Part shown: positions 32,242 to 43,420 of the stretch, in pieces
Numbering within the stretch: position 1 is the first letter of the stretch
How the letters are laid out: each line of letters begins with the position of its first letter
From: an uncultured Muribaculaceae bacterium
GTDB taxonomy: Bacteria; Bacteroidota; Bacteroidia; Bacteroidales; Muribaculaceae
NCBI GenBank assembly: GCA_944321875.1
Contig: CALUMX010000012.1
Coordinates: 1 to 64,000 of the forward strand
Direction of reading: 5' to 3'
Length of the DNA: 64,000 bases
Notes under the pieces: model-generated
The model's database searches: none
What the model was told of the DNA's origin: nothing
What the model saw: the letters and a program-made list of their open reading frames with translations, nothing else
Made by a program: the position numbers and the translations under genes

Positions 32242-32616
32242 ATGGAATTGTCAATATTTGGTATTGAAAGTACGTCAACAGCCCTTGTGGCCGTATTGAC
32301 CGGTGTAGCCCTCGTGGTGCTCGGTCTGTCGTTGGCGGCGTTGATCGGTCCGCGATCTTTTGCTCCTCAGAAAGGAGAGGCCTATGAGTGTGGTATCCCG
32401 ACGCGGGGTGAGAGTATGGTACAGTTCAAGGTGGGATACTATCTGTTTGCCATCTTGTTCCTCATGTTCGACGTTGAGACGGTATTCTTGTTTCCATGGG
32501 CAGTAGTAGCTAAGGGTATGGGTGCCGACAGCATTCTCGCTGTGGGCGTATTTTTGTTTGTATTAATCTTGGGTCTTGCCTACGCTTGGCGGAAAGGAGC
32601 ATTGCAATGGAAGTAA
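32242..32616 (+). CDS. nuoA: Complex I subunit NuoA
   Basis: A small three-helix membrane subunit of complex I (124 residues), part of the region at the quinone-site interface. The loop between helices 1 and 2 carries YECGIPTRG, the conserved cysteine-containing loop, and helix 2 holds the conserved acidic FDVETVFLFPW. It is first in the 18-gene run. The nuoB start lies inside its last codons (10-bp overlap), showing tight coupling. Confidence 0.95.
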   Translation: MELSIFGIESTSTALVAVLTGVALVVLGLSLAALIGPRSFAPQKGEAYECGIPTRGESMVQFKVGYYLFAILFLMFDVETVFLFPWAVVAKGMGADSILAVGVFLFVLILGLAYAWRKGALQWK

Positions 32617-33227
32617 AGATAAAGGGAATGAAGTGGGAAGACTTCAACGAGAACGAGTATATTGAAAGCCTTGTTGAAGAGTTGAAGAGCTCCGGCCAAA
32701 ATGTGGTCGTTGGTAAGCTCGACCAGTTGATTAACTGGGGACGCTCCAATTCTCTCTGGCCGCTGACATTTGCTACAAGCTGCTGCGGTATTGAGTTCAT
32801 CAGTTTGGGTGCGGCCCGTTACGATATGGCACGCTTCGGTTTTGAGGTAGCCCGTTCAAGTCCACGTCAGGCCGACTTTATGATGGTGGCCGGTACAATC
32901 GTTCACCGTATGGCGCCTGTATTCCGTCGTCTTTATGAGCAGTTGGCTGAACCTAAATATGTGATTGCAGTTGGTGGTTGCGCCATTTCCGGCGGTCCGT
33001 TCCGCAACTCTTACCATGTAGTGAAGGGTATCGACGAAATCGTTCCGGTCGATGTGTTCATCCCAGGTTGCCCTCCACGTCCGGAGGCTATGTTCTACGG
33101 CTTGATGCAGCTGCAGCGCAAGGTGAAGGTAGAACGCTTCTTCGGTGGCGTAAACCGTAAGAGAACCCGTGAGGACTTCTTCCGTGAGAATCCGGAAATC
33201 GCAGAACGTGAACATGCTCAAGAATAA
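32607..33227 (+). CDS. nuoB: Complex I subunit NuoB
   Basis: Carries the N2 iron-sulfur cluster that passes electrons to quinone. The 206-residue protein has the tandem cysteines in FATSCCGIEF and further ligands in GGCAISGG and PGCPPRPEA. The ATG at 32607 is chosen over the upstream TTG; GGAAAGGAG (32591-32599) stands in the ribosome-binding position, and the start overlaps the nuoA stop. Confidence 0.96.
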   Translation: MEVKIKGMKWEDFNENEYIESLVEELKSSGQNVVVGKLDQLINWGRSNSLWPLTFATSCCGIEFISLGAARYDMARFGFEVARSSPRQADFMMVAGTIVHRMAPVFRRLYEQLAEPKYVIAVGGCAISGGPFRNSYHVVKGIDEIVPVDVFIPGCPPRPEAMFYGLMQLQRKVKVERFFGGVNRKRTREDFFRENPEIAEREHAQE

Positions 33228-33251
33228 TATTGATAAAGAATACATATATTT

Positions 33252-34871
33252 ATGGCAGATATAAAAGATATAATCGGCAAGGTTTGTCCCGATGCCGTTT
33301 ATGAAGAAAACGAAAGACCATTGGCTGTCGTGCCCGATGCGAAGTGGCACGATGTAGCCGTAGCTTTGAAAAATGCAAGCTATGACTGGCTGATTGCTCT
33401 CGTCGGCGAAGACTTTGGCGATGCCCTCGGCTGTATGTACTATCTGAAATCAACGGCCGACCATTCCATCATCTCTGTGAAGGTTGTTACAACCGACCGT
33501 GAGAACCCGATGATTCACAGTGTTTCCGACATCTGGAAGGTGGCTATCAACGAAGAGCGTGAGGTATACGACTTCTTCGGTATCAAGTTCATCAATCACC
33601 CTGACATGCGTCGTCTTTTCCTCCGTAACGACTGGGTAGGCTACCCGTTGAGAAAGGACTACGACATGAATCCGGACTTGAACCCGGTGCGCCTCTACCA
33701 TGAGGAGCCGGACGATGCTTCCGTTTCTTATCAGGAAGGTGCCGACGGAAAGATTACGGCTGTGCCTGTTAAGGTGTTCGGCGATAACGAATTCGTTGTC
33801 AACATCGGTCCGCAGCACCCTGCTACTCACGGTGTGCTCCGTTTCCGCACATCACTCGACGGTGAGGAAATCAAGAAAATCGACCTCGTTTGCGGTTATA
33901 TCCACCGCGGTATCGAGAAGCTCTGCGAAAACCTCGGTTATCCGCAGACTATCCACTTCTACGACCGTATGGACTACTTCTCTGCTCTTCCTAACGAGCA
34001 TTGCGTATGCTCCTGCATCGAGAAGGCGCTGGGCGTTGAGGCTCCGCGTCGTGCACAGGTGGTGCGCGTAATCTGCGATGAGTTGTCGCGTATCGCTTCC
34101 CACTTGCTGTTCTTCGGTACGTTCTGTATGGACTTGGGTGCTACGACAGCCCTCTTCTACGGTCTCCGCGAACGTGAGACAATCCTTAACATCCTTGAAG
34201 AGACTTGCGGTGCGCGCATGTCATTCAACTACTATACAATCGGCGGTCTCCGTGCCGACATTCACGAAACTTTCATTCCGAAGGTGAAGGAACTGCTTGC
34301 CATCATGCCGAAGGCGCTGAAGGAATACCACCAGCTCGTTACGGGCAACGTGATTTTCCAGAACCGTTTGAAGCATGTGGGTATTCTTTCCCGTGAGGAT
34401 GCCATCAGCTACGGTATCGGCGGTCCTTCAGGACGTGCTTCCGGTTGGGCTAACGACGTGAGAAAGACGAATCCGTATGCCGTTTACGGCGAACTCGATT
34501 TCGAGCAGGTTGTGATGGACGGATGCGACTCTTTCGACCGTTATCTGGTCCGCATGAAGGAAATCGAGCAGTCAATGAAGATTATCGAACAGCTCATCGA
34601 CAACATTCCGGAAGGCGAGTTCTGCGCGAAAGTGCCTAAAATCATCAAGTTGCCTGTAGGTCACTGGTATCAGGAAGTGGAGGCATGCCGTGGTGCGTTC
34701 GGCGTTTACATCGACAGCCGTGGCGAGAAGACTCCTTACCGTATGAAGGTGAACGGCACCTGCCTGCGTCTGGCAAGCATCGTCGACCTCATCACACGCG
34801 GTTCAAAGATTGCCGACCTTATCACCATCGGTGGTTCGCTCGACTACATCGTGCCCGATATCGACCGATAA
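33252..34871 (+). CDS. nuoCD: Complex I fused subunit NuoCD
   Basis: One 539-residue polypeptide: residues 1 to about 150 are NuoC (ending with the family's REVYDFFGIKF, and HPDMRRLFL), and about 170-539 are NuoD, which forms the quinone cavity with NuoB. The NuoD part has IGPQHPATHGVLR with the quinone-site His, and ends in SLDYIVPDIDR. The fusion is common in Bacteroidota and enterics. It is followed by nuoH after 43 bp. Confidence 0.96.
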   Translation: MADIKDIIGKVCPDAVYEENERPLAVVPDAKWHDVAVALKNASYDWLIALVGEDFGDALGCMYYLKSTADHSIISVKVVTTDRENPMIHSVSDIWKVAINEEREVYDFFGIKFINHPDMRRLFLRNDWVGYPLRKDYDMNPDLNPVRLYHEEPDDASVSYQEGADGKITAVPVKVFGDNEFVVNIGPQHPATHGVLRFRTSLDGEEIKKIDLVCGYIHRGIEKLCENLGYPQTIHFYDRMDYFSALPNEHCVCSCIEKALGVEAPRRAQVVRVICDELSRIASHLLFFGTFCMDLGATTALFYGLRERETILNILEETCGARMSFNYYTIGGLRADIHETFIPKVKELLAIMPKALKEYHQLVTGNVIFQNRLKHVGILSREDAISYGIGGPSGRASGWANDVRKTNPYAVYGELDFEQVVMDGCDSFDRYLVRMKEIEQSMKIIEQLIDNIPEGEFCAKVPKIIKLPVGHWYQEVEACRGAFGVYIDSRGEKTPYRMKVNGTCLRLASIVDLITRGSKIADLITIGGSLDYIVPDIDR

Positions 34872-34914
34872 ACAATTAAACAGAGTAATAATAAGAAAGA
34901 AATCAAAATAAATT

Positions 34915-35991
34915 ATGTTTGACTTCAGTATAGTCACAGGATGGTTAGACAGCTTGCTGAACAGCTTTATGCCGGTATGGCTGACAACCGTAGTCGAATG
35001 CGTGCTCATCGGCGTTGTCCTTTTGCTTGCCTATGCGCTCCTCGCATTGTTTTACATCTACTTCGAGCGTAAGCTTTGTGGTGCGTTCCAGTGCCGTCTC
35101 GGCCCGAACCGTGTAGGTCCGTTCGGTTTGCTCCAGAGCTTCGCCGACATGTTCAAGATTCTTATCAAGGAGTTGATTCCTATCAACAACATCGATAAGT
35201 TCCTGTTTATGCTTGCTCCGTACCTCGTAATCGTGGCTTCGTTTGCGGCTTTCGCCGTTTTGCCATGGGGTAACGGTCTGCAGATTATCGATTTCAACAT
35301 CGGTATCTTCTTCCTTACGGCTGTATCTTCCATCGGTGTGCTGGGTATCCTTCTCGCCGGTTGGTCAAGTAACAACAAGTTCACCCTTATCGGTGCTCTC
35401 CGAAGCGGTGCGCAGATGGTCAGCTACGAGCTTTCCATCGGTCTGTCAATCATGACGATTGTGCTTCTTTCCGGTACGATGTCAGTTTCCGGCCTTGTAG
35501 AGGGTCAGAAAGACCTCTGGTTCATCTTCCAGGGGCACATTCCGGCCATCATCGCCTTCATCATCTACATGATTGCAGGTACTGCCGAGACTAACCGTGG
35601 CCCGTTCGACTTGCCTGAGGCAGAGTCAGAGTTGACTGCCGGTTACCACACTGAGTATTCAGGTTTGCACTTCGGTCTCTTCTACCTGGCAGAGTACCTT
35701 AACCTGTTCATCGTATCAGGTGTTGCCACTCTCCTGTTCTTCGGAGGCTGGATGCCGCTTCACATCCCGGGATGGGAAGGCTTCAATGCCGTTATGGACT
35801 GCATTCCTTCAGTGATTTGGTTCCTCGCTAAGGCCATCTTCCTTTCTTCCATCATCATCTGGTTCAAGTGGACGTTCCCGCGTCTCCGTATCGACCAGTT
35901 GCTGGCATTCGAATGGAAGTACCTGTTGCCGATTAACCTGTTCAACCTCGTGTTGATGCTGTTGGTGGTAGCTTTCGGCTGGCATTTTTAA
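34915..35991 (+). CDS. nuoH: Complex I subunit NuoH
   Basis: Eight-helix membrane subunit that links the quinone site to the ion-pumping arm. The 358-residue protein has [15 protein letters not shown] in the first cytoplasmic loop and [20 protein letters not shown] with its conserved acidic residues. In most nuo operons nuoI follows; here only 37 bp separate its stop from atpD, and no hairpin is present, so transcription likely continues into the ATP synthase genes. Confidence 0.95.
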   Translation: MFDFSIVTGWLDSLLNSFMPVWLTTVVECVLIGVVLLLAYALLALFYIYFERKLCGAFQCRLGPNRVGPFGLLQSFADMFKILIKELIPINNIDKFLFMLAPYLVIVASFAAFAVLPWGNGLQIIDFNIGIFFLTAVSSIGVLGILLAGWSSNNKFTLIGALRSGAQMVSYELSIGLSIMTIVLLSGTMSVSGLVEGQKDLWFIFQGHIPAIIAFIIYMIAGTAETNRGPFDLPEAESELTAGYHTEYSGLHFGLFYLAEYLNLFIVSGVATLLFFGGWMPLHIPGWEGFNAVMDCIPSVIWFLAKAIFLSSIIIWFKWTFPRLRIDQLLAFEWKYLLPINLFNLVLMLLVVAFGWHF

Positions 35992-36001
35992 TTCGAGATA
36001 A

Positions 36002-37534
<1,533 letters not shown>

Positions 37535-37551
37535 CGAAAATTACAAACAAG

Positions 37552-37791
37552 ATGACACTCAAAGTGATTTCAGCAGAGAAAGTTTTGTTCGACGGTGCCG
37601 TGTCGCTCGTGACACTGCCCGGTGCGGCAGGCTTGTTTACCGTTCTCGAGAATCACGCCTCTCTGGTCTCCGTGCTCACAGCCGGCGAGCTTGAGTTTCA
37701 GGCCGAGGAAGGCGGAGAGCGCCAGCGCATGGCCATCGAAGGCGGTATTGCGGATGTAGACCGTAACGTAGTGTCAGTATGTGTATATTAA
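37552..37791 (+). CDS. atpC: F1F0 ATP synthase subunit epsilon, short form
   Basis: Only 79 residues: the N-terminal beta-sandwich that binds gamma and the c-ring (LKVISAEKVLFDG, LPGAAGLFTVLENH) is complete, but the C-terminal two-helix domain of about 50 residues that inhibits ATP hydrolysis in E. coli is absent. The stop is 2 bp before the atpB start with no sign of a frameshift, so the short form is likely native. Confidence 0.93.
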   Translation: MTLKVISAEKVLFDGAVSLVTLPGAAGLFTVLENHASLVSVLTAGELEFQAEEGGERQRMAIEGGIADVDRNVVSVCVY

Positions 37792-37793
37792 CT

Positions 37794-38888
37794 ATGAAGA
37801 AAGTACTTGCCATATTGCTCATGGTCGTTGCAGCGGTCGTCGCACCGGTGCAGGCCACTGCGTCGGCATCATCGGAGGGTGAGGGCGGAACGCCTGGTTT
37901 CGACATCAAGGAAATCATTTTCCACCACCTCGGCGATGCCTACGGTTGGGAAGTGCCTTTTTCCCACGACCTCCGCATTCCGCTCCCGATTATCGTCAAT
38001 GACTCCCAGGGAGGATGGCACCTGTTCAGCTCCGCACGTCTGGAGCACGGACAGACCTACGTCGATAACGGGGTGACCTACCGCATCGCCGAGGAAGGTG
38101 ACTACAGCGGTAAGGTGGTGGAAGTGGCTGCCGACGGAGGCGAATTTCGTCCGTTTGACTTGTCAATCACGAAAAACGTCCTCGCATTGTTTATTTCGGC
38201 TATCGTAGTGATGGCTCTCGTCTTCAGCCTGTTGCGCTACTACAAGCGCAATGGCATGCGTGCTCCCCGCAAGGGTGTCGGCGCACTGGAGGCGCTCATC
38301 TGCTTCATCTACGACGGCGTGATTAAAGACACGCTCGGCGCGAAAGCTCCGAAATTTGCCGGCTACCTTCTGACCGTGTTCCTTTTCATCTTTGTGATGA
38401 ACTTGCTCGGCTTGATTGTGATTTTCCCGGGTGGTGCGAACCTGACAGGCAACATTGCCGTTACGCTCGTGCTTGCTCTTATGACGTTTATCATTACCAA
38501 CGTGAAGGGTAACAAGCATTACTGGAAGGATATTTTCTGGCCTGATGTGCCCCTCCCATTGAAGTTCCCGTTCCCGTTGATGCCGATAATTGAGCTTTTC
38601 GGTATCTTTACGAAACCGGCAGCTCTCTGCGTCCGTCTGTTTGCCAACATGCTCAGCGGACACATGATTGTAATTGTGTTCACCATGCTCATCTTCATCT
38701 TCGCGCCGTTCGGCGTTGCGGTGACGACGGGTACGACGGTGATTTCGGTCATGTTCTCATTGTTCATGCTTATGCTTGATGTGCTTGTCAGCTTCATCCA
38801 GGCTTATGTGTTTACAATGCTGTCAACTCTCTTTATCTCGTTTGCGGTGGAAGAGCACCACGAACCGGAAGTAAAAACAGAACAATAA
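37794..38888 (+). CDS. atpB: F1F0 ATP synthase subunit a, long N-terminal form
   Basis: Stator membrane subunit that forms the ion half-channels with the c-ring. The essential Arg is in LCVRLFANMLSGHM. From the ATG at 37794 the protein has 364 residues, about 90 more than the E. coli subunit: it opens with a signal-like hydrophobic segment (about 1-22) and then about 105 mostly polar residues that should face the periplasm before the usual membrane helices. An in-frame ATG five codons upstream would overlap atpC and is less likely. The long N-terminus is, as far as I know, usual in Bacteroidota. Confidence 0.94.
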   Translation: MKKVLAILLMVVAAVVAPVQATASASSEGEGGTPGFDIKEIIFHHLGDAYGWEVPFSHDLRIPLPIIVNDSQGGWHLFSSARLEHGQTYVDNGVTYRIAEEGDYSGKVVEVAADGGEFRPFDLSITKNVLALFISAIVVMALVFSLLRYYKRNGMRAPRKGVGALEALICFIYDGVIKDTLGAKAPKFAGYLLTVFLFIFVMNLLGLIVIFPGGANLTGNIAVTLVLALMTFIITNVKGNKHYWKDIFWPDVPLPLKFPFPLMPIIELFGIFTKPAALCVRLFANMLSGHMIVIVFTMLIFIFAPFGVAVTTGTTVISVMFSLFMLMLDVLVSFIQAYVFTMLSTLFISFAVEEHHEPEVKTEQ

Positions 38889-38930
38889 AAACTTTAAAGA
38901 AATAAATTAACCATTAAAAACTGAATTACT

Positions 38931-39194
38931 ATGTTAGGAATGATTTTAGCGCAAGCTGCAGAAGCTGCTATGAATTTGGGTATTGACAAGTTGGGTGCAT
39001 GTCTTGGTGCTGCCCTCGTTGCAATCGGTGCAGGTCTTGGTATCGGTAAGATTGGTGCTGCCGCTATGGAAGCTATCGCACGTCAACCGGAATCATCTGG
39101 CGACATCCGTAGTAACATGATCGTGATTGCAGCCCTTATCGAAGGTGTGGCTTTCTTCGGTGTGATTGTTTGTATCCTCTCTTTGTTCATCTAA
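38931..39194 (+). CDS. atpE: F1F0 ATP synthase subunit c
   Basis: Two-helix hairpin of 87 residues that forms the rotor ring. The loop ARQPES is conserved and the ion-binding Glu is in ALIEGVAFF. Sodium-type rings have a Gln in helix 1 and a Ser/Thr right after the Glu; here the aligned positions are Ile (in GLGIGKIG) and Gly, so the sequence looks proton-type. It is preceded by a 42-bp gap after atpB and is probably translated strongly. Confidence 0.95.
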   Translation: MLGMILAQAAEAAMNLGIDKLGACLGAALVAIGAGLGIGKIGAAAMEAIARQPESSGDIRSNMIVIAALIEGVAFFGVIVCILSLFI

Positions 39195-39207
39195 TAAAAA
39201 TTGACAG

Positions 39208-39705
39208 ATGGAACTTTTCACGCCTGAAATTGGCTTGGTGATTTGGATGTTCGTGGCTTTCGTCTTGCTTTGCCTTGTGCTTGGCAAGTTTGCGTGGCCG
39301 GCCATCCTCTCGATGATTAACTCCCGCGGGGAGCTCATCGACAAGGGGGTGGTCTATGCCCAGGAAGCCAAGCAGCATCTCGACAATGCAAAAGCTGAGG
39401 CGGACAAGTTCATTCTCGATGCGCAACGCCGTCAGGCCGAAATTCTTCGTGAGGCGGCGCGTTTGAAAGCACAAATCATCGAAGAGGCTAAGGAAGCTGC
39501 CTCCGTAGAGGCACAAAAGGTGATGGATGCTGCAAAACTGTCGATTGAGCAACAGCGCAAAGAGGCAGAATTGCAATTCCGCAACGAGGTGAGCAGCTTT
39601 GCCATCAGCATTGCAGAGAAACTCCTCCGCCAGAAGATGAACGACGACAAGTCGCAGTCAAAACTCGTGGAGCAACTGCTCAACGAAATGGAAACGAAAA
39701 ACTAA
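39208..39705 (+). CDS. atpF: F1F0 ATP synthase subunit b
   Basis: Peripheral stalk subunit, 165 residues: one N-terminal membrane segment (about 7-27) followed by a long charged coiled coil rich in Ala, Glu and Lys. It lies 13 bp after atpE and 18 bp before atpH. Confidence 0.94.
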   Translation: MELFTPEIGLVIWMFVAFVLLCLVLGKFAWPAILSMINSRGELIDKGVVYAQEAKQHLDNAKAEADKFILDAQRRQAEILREAARLKAQIIEEAKEAASVEAQKVMDAAKLSIEQQRKEAELQFRNEVSSFAISIAEKLLRQKMNDDKSQSKLVEQLLNEMETKN

Positions 39706-39723
39706 CGATACAATTCAACGGAA

Positions 39724-40269
39724 ATGAACGAAGGACTTATTCCTAATCGCTACGCAAAGGCTCTTTACGATTACGCTATCGAGCAGAAGGCAGCCGGCTC
39801 CGTCTACGACGAGGCCAATCGACTTGCCAGTGTCTACGAGGCGGAGAGCGGGCTGGCAAAGGCCGTCTGCAATCCGTTCCTGTCGGTTGACGACAAGTGC
39901 AAGTTGCTGCTCACTGCCTCAGCGTCGGAATCCGGGGGATGTCTCGACAAGTTTTTCCGGCTCGTTTTGGACCATGGTCGTGAGGCCTTCATGCGCGAGA
40001 TTGTCCTGGCTTACGGTCGTAAGTACCGTGAGGCCAACGGCATTCTTCAAGTGGTGATTACCACGGCGGCTGTCCTCTCGGACGCTGCCATGGAGAAAAT
40101 CAAGGCTTCCGTACAGGCTTGCTTTGTAGGTAAGAAACTCGAGTACCGCACGGTGGTTGACGCCGACCTTATCGGCGGATTCACTGTGAAGGTCGACTCG
40201 CAGCTTCTCGACGCCTCCATGAGCAATGAATTAAGAAAATTGCGTTTAAAACTCCTAAGTAAAAAATAA
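39724..40269 (+). CDS. atpH: F1F0 ATP synthase subunit delta
   Basis: Connects the peripheral stalk to the top of F1. The 181-residue protein has the family start [16 protein letters not shown] and the C-terminal signature region [21 protein letters not shown]. The stop is 2 bp before the atpA ATG. Confidence 0.95.
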   Translation: MNEGLIPNRYAKALYDYAIEQKAAGSVYDEANRLASVYEAESGLAKAVCNPFLSVDDKCKLLLTASASESGGCLDKFFRLVLDHGREAFMREIVLAYGRKYREANGILQVVITTAAVLSDAAMEKIKASVQACFVGKKLEYRTVVDADLIGGFTVKVDSQLLDASMSNELRKLRLKLLSKK

Positions 40270-40271
40270 AC

Positions 40272-41852
40272 ATGATTGACCCAAGTGAGATTTCAGACAT
40301 ACTGAAACAACAACTCGACGGCATTAAGGAAAAAACAGCCTTCGAGGAAGTTGGTACAGTGTTGAACGTCGGCGACGGTGTGGCTCACGTCTACGGTCTG
40401 GAGAATGTTGAAGCCAACGAGCTTGTCGAGTTCGACAACGGTGCTACCGGTGTGGCGATGAACCTCGAGGAAAGCAACGTCGGCGTCATTCTGCTCGACA
40501 AGGTGAACGACGTGAAGGAAAACATGTCAGTGCGCCGTACTGGTGAGATCGCTTCAATCCCTGTGGGCGAGGGCCTGTTGGGACGTGTCATTAACGTGCT
40601 CGGTGAGCCGCTTGATGGCAACGGTCCGATTAACGGCAAGCTCATTCGTCTGCCTCTCGACCGCAAGGCTCCGGGTGTTATCTTCCGTCAGCCTGTGAAG
40701 CAACCGCTTCAGACCGGTCTGAAGGCTGTCGACTCCATGATTCCAATCGGCCGCGGACAGCGTGAGCTTATCATCGGTGACCGTCAGATTGGTAAGACAG
40801 CCATTGCGATTGACACGATTATCAACCAACGTCAGAACTATGAAGCCGGCAAGCCGGTGTACTGTATATATGTAGCCATCGGCCAGAAGGCATCTTCTAT
40901 CGCCGGACTCGTCAACACGCTCCGTAAGCACGGTGCGATGGACTACACGGTAGTCATCGCCGCTACTGCTTCCGACTCAGCTGCCATGCGCTACTACTCT
41001 CCGTTTGCGGGAGCCGCCATCGGTGAGTATTTCCGCGACAGTGGACGCGACGCGCTGATTGTCTACGACGACCTCTCCAAGCAGGCTGTTGCCTACCGTG
41101 AGATTTCGTTGATTTTGAAGCGCCCGTCAGGACGTGAGGCTTATCCGGGTGATATCTTCTACCTGCACTCCCGTCTGCTCGAACGTGCAGCCCGCATTAT
41201 CGACAATGACGAAGTGGCACGCAACATGAACGACCTTCCTGAGGTATTGAAACCGATGGTGAAGGGTGGTGGCTCGCTCACGGCGCTCCCGATTATCGAG
41301 ACGCAGGCCGGTGACGTTTCTGCCTACATCCCGACAAACGTTATTTCAATTACCGACGGTCAGATATTCCTTGAGTCGGCTCTCTTCAACCGCGGTATCC
41401 GTCCGGCCATCAACGTAGGTATCTCCGTATCGCGTGTGGGTGGTAACGCACAGATTAAGGCGATGAAGAAGATTGCCGGTACGCTGAAAATCGACCAGGC
41501 ACAGTTCCGCGAGCTCGAGTCGTTCACCAAGTTTGGCGGCGACATCGACCCTGTGACTGCGCGCGTCATCGACAAGGGCCGCAAGAACGAGCGTCTGCTC
41601 ATTCAGGCTCAGTATCGTCCGATGCCTGTAGAGGACCAGGTGGCCGTTATCTTCTGCGGTACGAAAGGTCTTCTTGCCAACGTGCCGATGGAGAAAGTGG
41701 CAGAGTTTGAGGAAGAATTTTTGCAAATGCTTCACGCCGGACACCGTACGGACGTTCTCGACGTGATCAAGAGCGGACAGCTAACAGACGAGGTGGCAGC
41801 CATCCTTACGCAGACTGCACAGACTGTGGCTGCCAAATATAAGCAACAATAA
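40272..41852 (+). CDS. atpA: F1F0 ATP synthase subunit alpha
   Basis: Non-catalytic nucleotide-binding subunit of F1, 526 residues. The P-loop is [10 protein letters not shown], the arginine finger region VISVSRVGG appears as [14 protein letters not shown], and the C-terminal domain is full length. It lies 12 bp before atpG. Confidence 0.98.
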   Translation: MIDPSEISDILKQQLDGIKEKTAFEEVGTVLNVGDGVAHVYGLENVEANELVEFDNGATGVAMNLEESNVGVILLDKVNDVKENMSVRRTGEIASIPVGEGLLGRVINVLGEPLDGNGPINGKLIRLPLDRKAPGVIFRQPVKQPLQTGLKAVDSMIPIGRGQRELIIGDRQIGKTAIAIDTIINQRQNYEAGKPVYCIYVAIGQKASSIAGLVNTLRKHGAMDYTVVIAATASDSAAMRYYSPFAGAAIGEYFRDSGRDALIVYDDLSKQAVAYREISLILKRPSGREAYPGDIFYLHSRLLERAARIIDNDEVARNMNDLPEVLKPMVKGGGSLTALPIIETQAGDVSAYIPTNVISITDGQIFLESALFNRGIRPAINVGISVSRVGGNAQIKAMKKIAGTLKIDQAQFRELESFTKFGGDIDPVTARVIDKGRKNERLLIQAQYRPMPVEDQVAVIFCGTKGLLANVPMEKVAEFEEEFLQMLHAGHRTDVLDVIKSGQLTDEVAAILTQTAQTVAAKYKQQ

Positions 41853-41864
41853 GCACTTTGAGTT

Positions 41865-42737
41865 ATGTCAACGCTACGCGAATTAAAAGGAAGAATCGGT
41901 TCGGCTGCCTCGTCGGAGAAAATCACGGGTGCGATGAAGATGATTTCTTCGGCAAAGATGCACAAGGCTGAGCAGATGCTCGCCCGCGTCGTGCCGTTCA
42001 GAAATCAGTTGCAGACCATCATGGGCAATCTGATGTCGGCCGATGCTGTCTACTCTTCCGAGTTGACAGAAACCCGAGAAGTGCAGACGGTTGCGCTGGT
42101 GGTTACCGGCTCAGACGACGGGCTTTGCGGTGCGTACAACATCAACATCTTCAAGAAGCTGTTGATGCGCATCAAGGAACTTCGCAGTGGCGGCAATTTG
42201 AAGGTGATTGTATATCCGGTGGGCAAGAAGATGGAAAAAGCCGTTGCCAAGCTCAATATGAGCAACGTGACGGTGGAGCGCACCGGAGTTCTCTCCAAGG
42301 CTACGGCCGAAGAGGTGAAGCAGTTGACCGAACGGCTGAAGAACGATTTCCTCAGCCATAAGGTCGATTTGGTGGAAGTGGTGTCGATGCAGTTTATCAG
42401 CGCCGGAAAGCAACTCCTGCGCTCCCTGCAGCTCCTGCCGGTTTCGGCCGACGCTTTCGGCGAGCTTCCCGCCAACTCCAACCGTCTTTACATCTTCGAA
42501 CCGGACGCCAACACCATCTACAACGCGCTTTTGCCGTTGTATGTAATCTCGATGATGCAGGAAGTGTTTTTGCAGAACGCAGCTTCCGAGCAGGCCGCCC
42601 GCGTCATGGCAATGCAGAGTGCCAACGACAATGCGCAAAAGCTGCTTGAGTCGTTGAAACTTGAATACAACAAACTTCGTCAGCAGGGAATTACGACCGA
42701 ATTGCTCGATATTCTCGGCGGACAGGTGGAGAAATAA
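41865..42737 (+). CDS. atpG: F1F0 ATP synthase subunit gamma
   Basis: Central rotor shaft, 290 residues. The N-terminal helix ELKGRIGSAASSEKITGAMK and the C-terminal helix ending in QGITTELLDILGG form the coiled coil; the middle has the GSDDGLCGAYN turn. It is the last atp gene, followed by a 114-bp gap with a strong hairpin before nuoI. Confidence 0.97.
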   Translation: MSTLRELKGRIGSAASSEKITGAMKMISSAKMHKAEQMLARVVPFRNQLQTIMGNLMSADAVYSSELTETREVQTVALVVTGSDDGLCGAYNINIFKKLLMRIKELRSGGNLKVIVYPVGKKMEKAVAKLNMSNVTVERTGVLSKATAEEVKQLTERLKNDFLSHKVDLVEVVSMQFISAGKQLLRSLQLLPVSADAFGELPANSNRLYIFEPDANTIYNALLPLYVISMMQEVFLQNAASEQAARVMAMQSANDNAQKLLESLKLEYNKLRQQGITTELLDILGGQVEK

Positions 42738-42750
42738 GAAACTCAGTAAC

Positions 42751-42793
42751 ACATCTGGAAAGGGGAGAACATACCGGACCCCTTTCCGGATGT
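42751..42793 (+). promoter_or_regulatory. Strong hairpin between atpG and nuoI
   Basis: A 15-bp stem with one G-U pair (42751-42765 with 42779-42793) and a 13-nt loop, followed by CTTTAAAAAC. The lack of a U-tract makes a full terminator unlikely; partial termination, mRNA processing or 3'-end protection of the atp part are possible. No Bacteroidota promoter is clear between it and nuoI. Confidence 0.6.
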
Positions 42794-42851
42794 CTTTAAA
42801 AACAATAATTTTCAATTCCGGTATAAAAAAACAGTTGGTCAAAACTTATTT

Positions 42852-43403
42852 ATGAGTAGTGTAAAAGAATACTTCTCCGGATTAGGCAAGGGCTTGGGTA
42901 GCTTGCTTAAGGGTATGGAAGTGACAGGGAAGGAATTTTTCACCAAGAAGGTGACGGAAGAATACCCTGACAACAGAGCCACATTGCATATTGGCGAGCG
43001 TTTCCGTGGCACACTGGAGTTAATCTACGATGCTGAGGGCAACCACAAGTGTATTGCCTGCGGTCTCTGTCAGATGAACTGTCCGAACGGAACGATTCAC
43101 ATCGAAACCCGCATGGTGGAAGTAGCTGAAGGTAAGAAAAAGAAAGTGTTGGCTAAGTACCTCTACGATTTGGGTAGCTGTACGTTCTGCCAGTTGTGCG
43201 TGTCGTCATGTCCGCACCATGCGATTCACTTTGTGAACAATTTTGAGCACGCTGTCTATACGCGTGCGAAATTGGTCAAGCAGTTGAACTATCTGCCGGA
43301 AAAGGACCCCGTGGTGGCTCCCGCTCCGAAACCTGCTGAACCTAAAGCCGAGGCTCCGGCTGCGAAGCCGTCTGCCGATGCTAAAAACGAAAAATCGGAA
43401 TAA
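42852..43403 (+). CDS. nuoI: Complex I subunit NuoI
   Basis: Ferredoxin-like subunit with clusters N6a and N6b: CIACGLCQMNCP and CTFCQLCVSSCP each give four cysteine ligands. The 183-residue protein ends with a Pro/Ala/Lys-rich tail of about 30 residues after residue 150, not needed for cluster binding. It restarts the nuo series after the atp insert. In complexes without NuoEFG, NuoI is the likely entry point for electrons. Confidence 0.95.
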   Translation: MSSVKEYFSGLGKGLGSLLKGMEVTGKEFFTKKVTEEYPDNRATLHIGERFRGTLELIYDAEGNHKCIACGLCQMNCPNGTIHIETRMVEVAEGKKKKVLAKYLYDLGSCTFCQLCVSSCPHHAIHFVNNFEHAVYTRAKLVKQLNYLPEKDPVVAPAPKPAEPKAEAPAAKPSADAKNEKSE

Positions 43404-43420
43404 AATTAAAATAAGTATAT

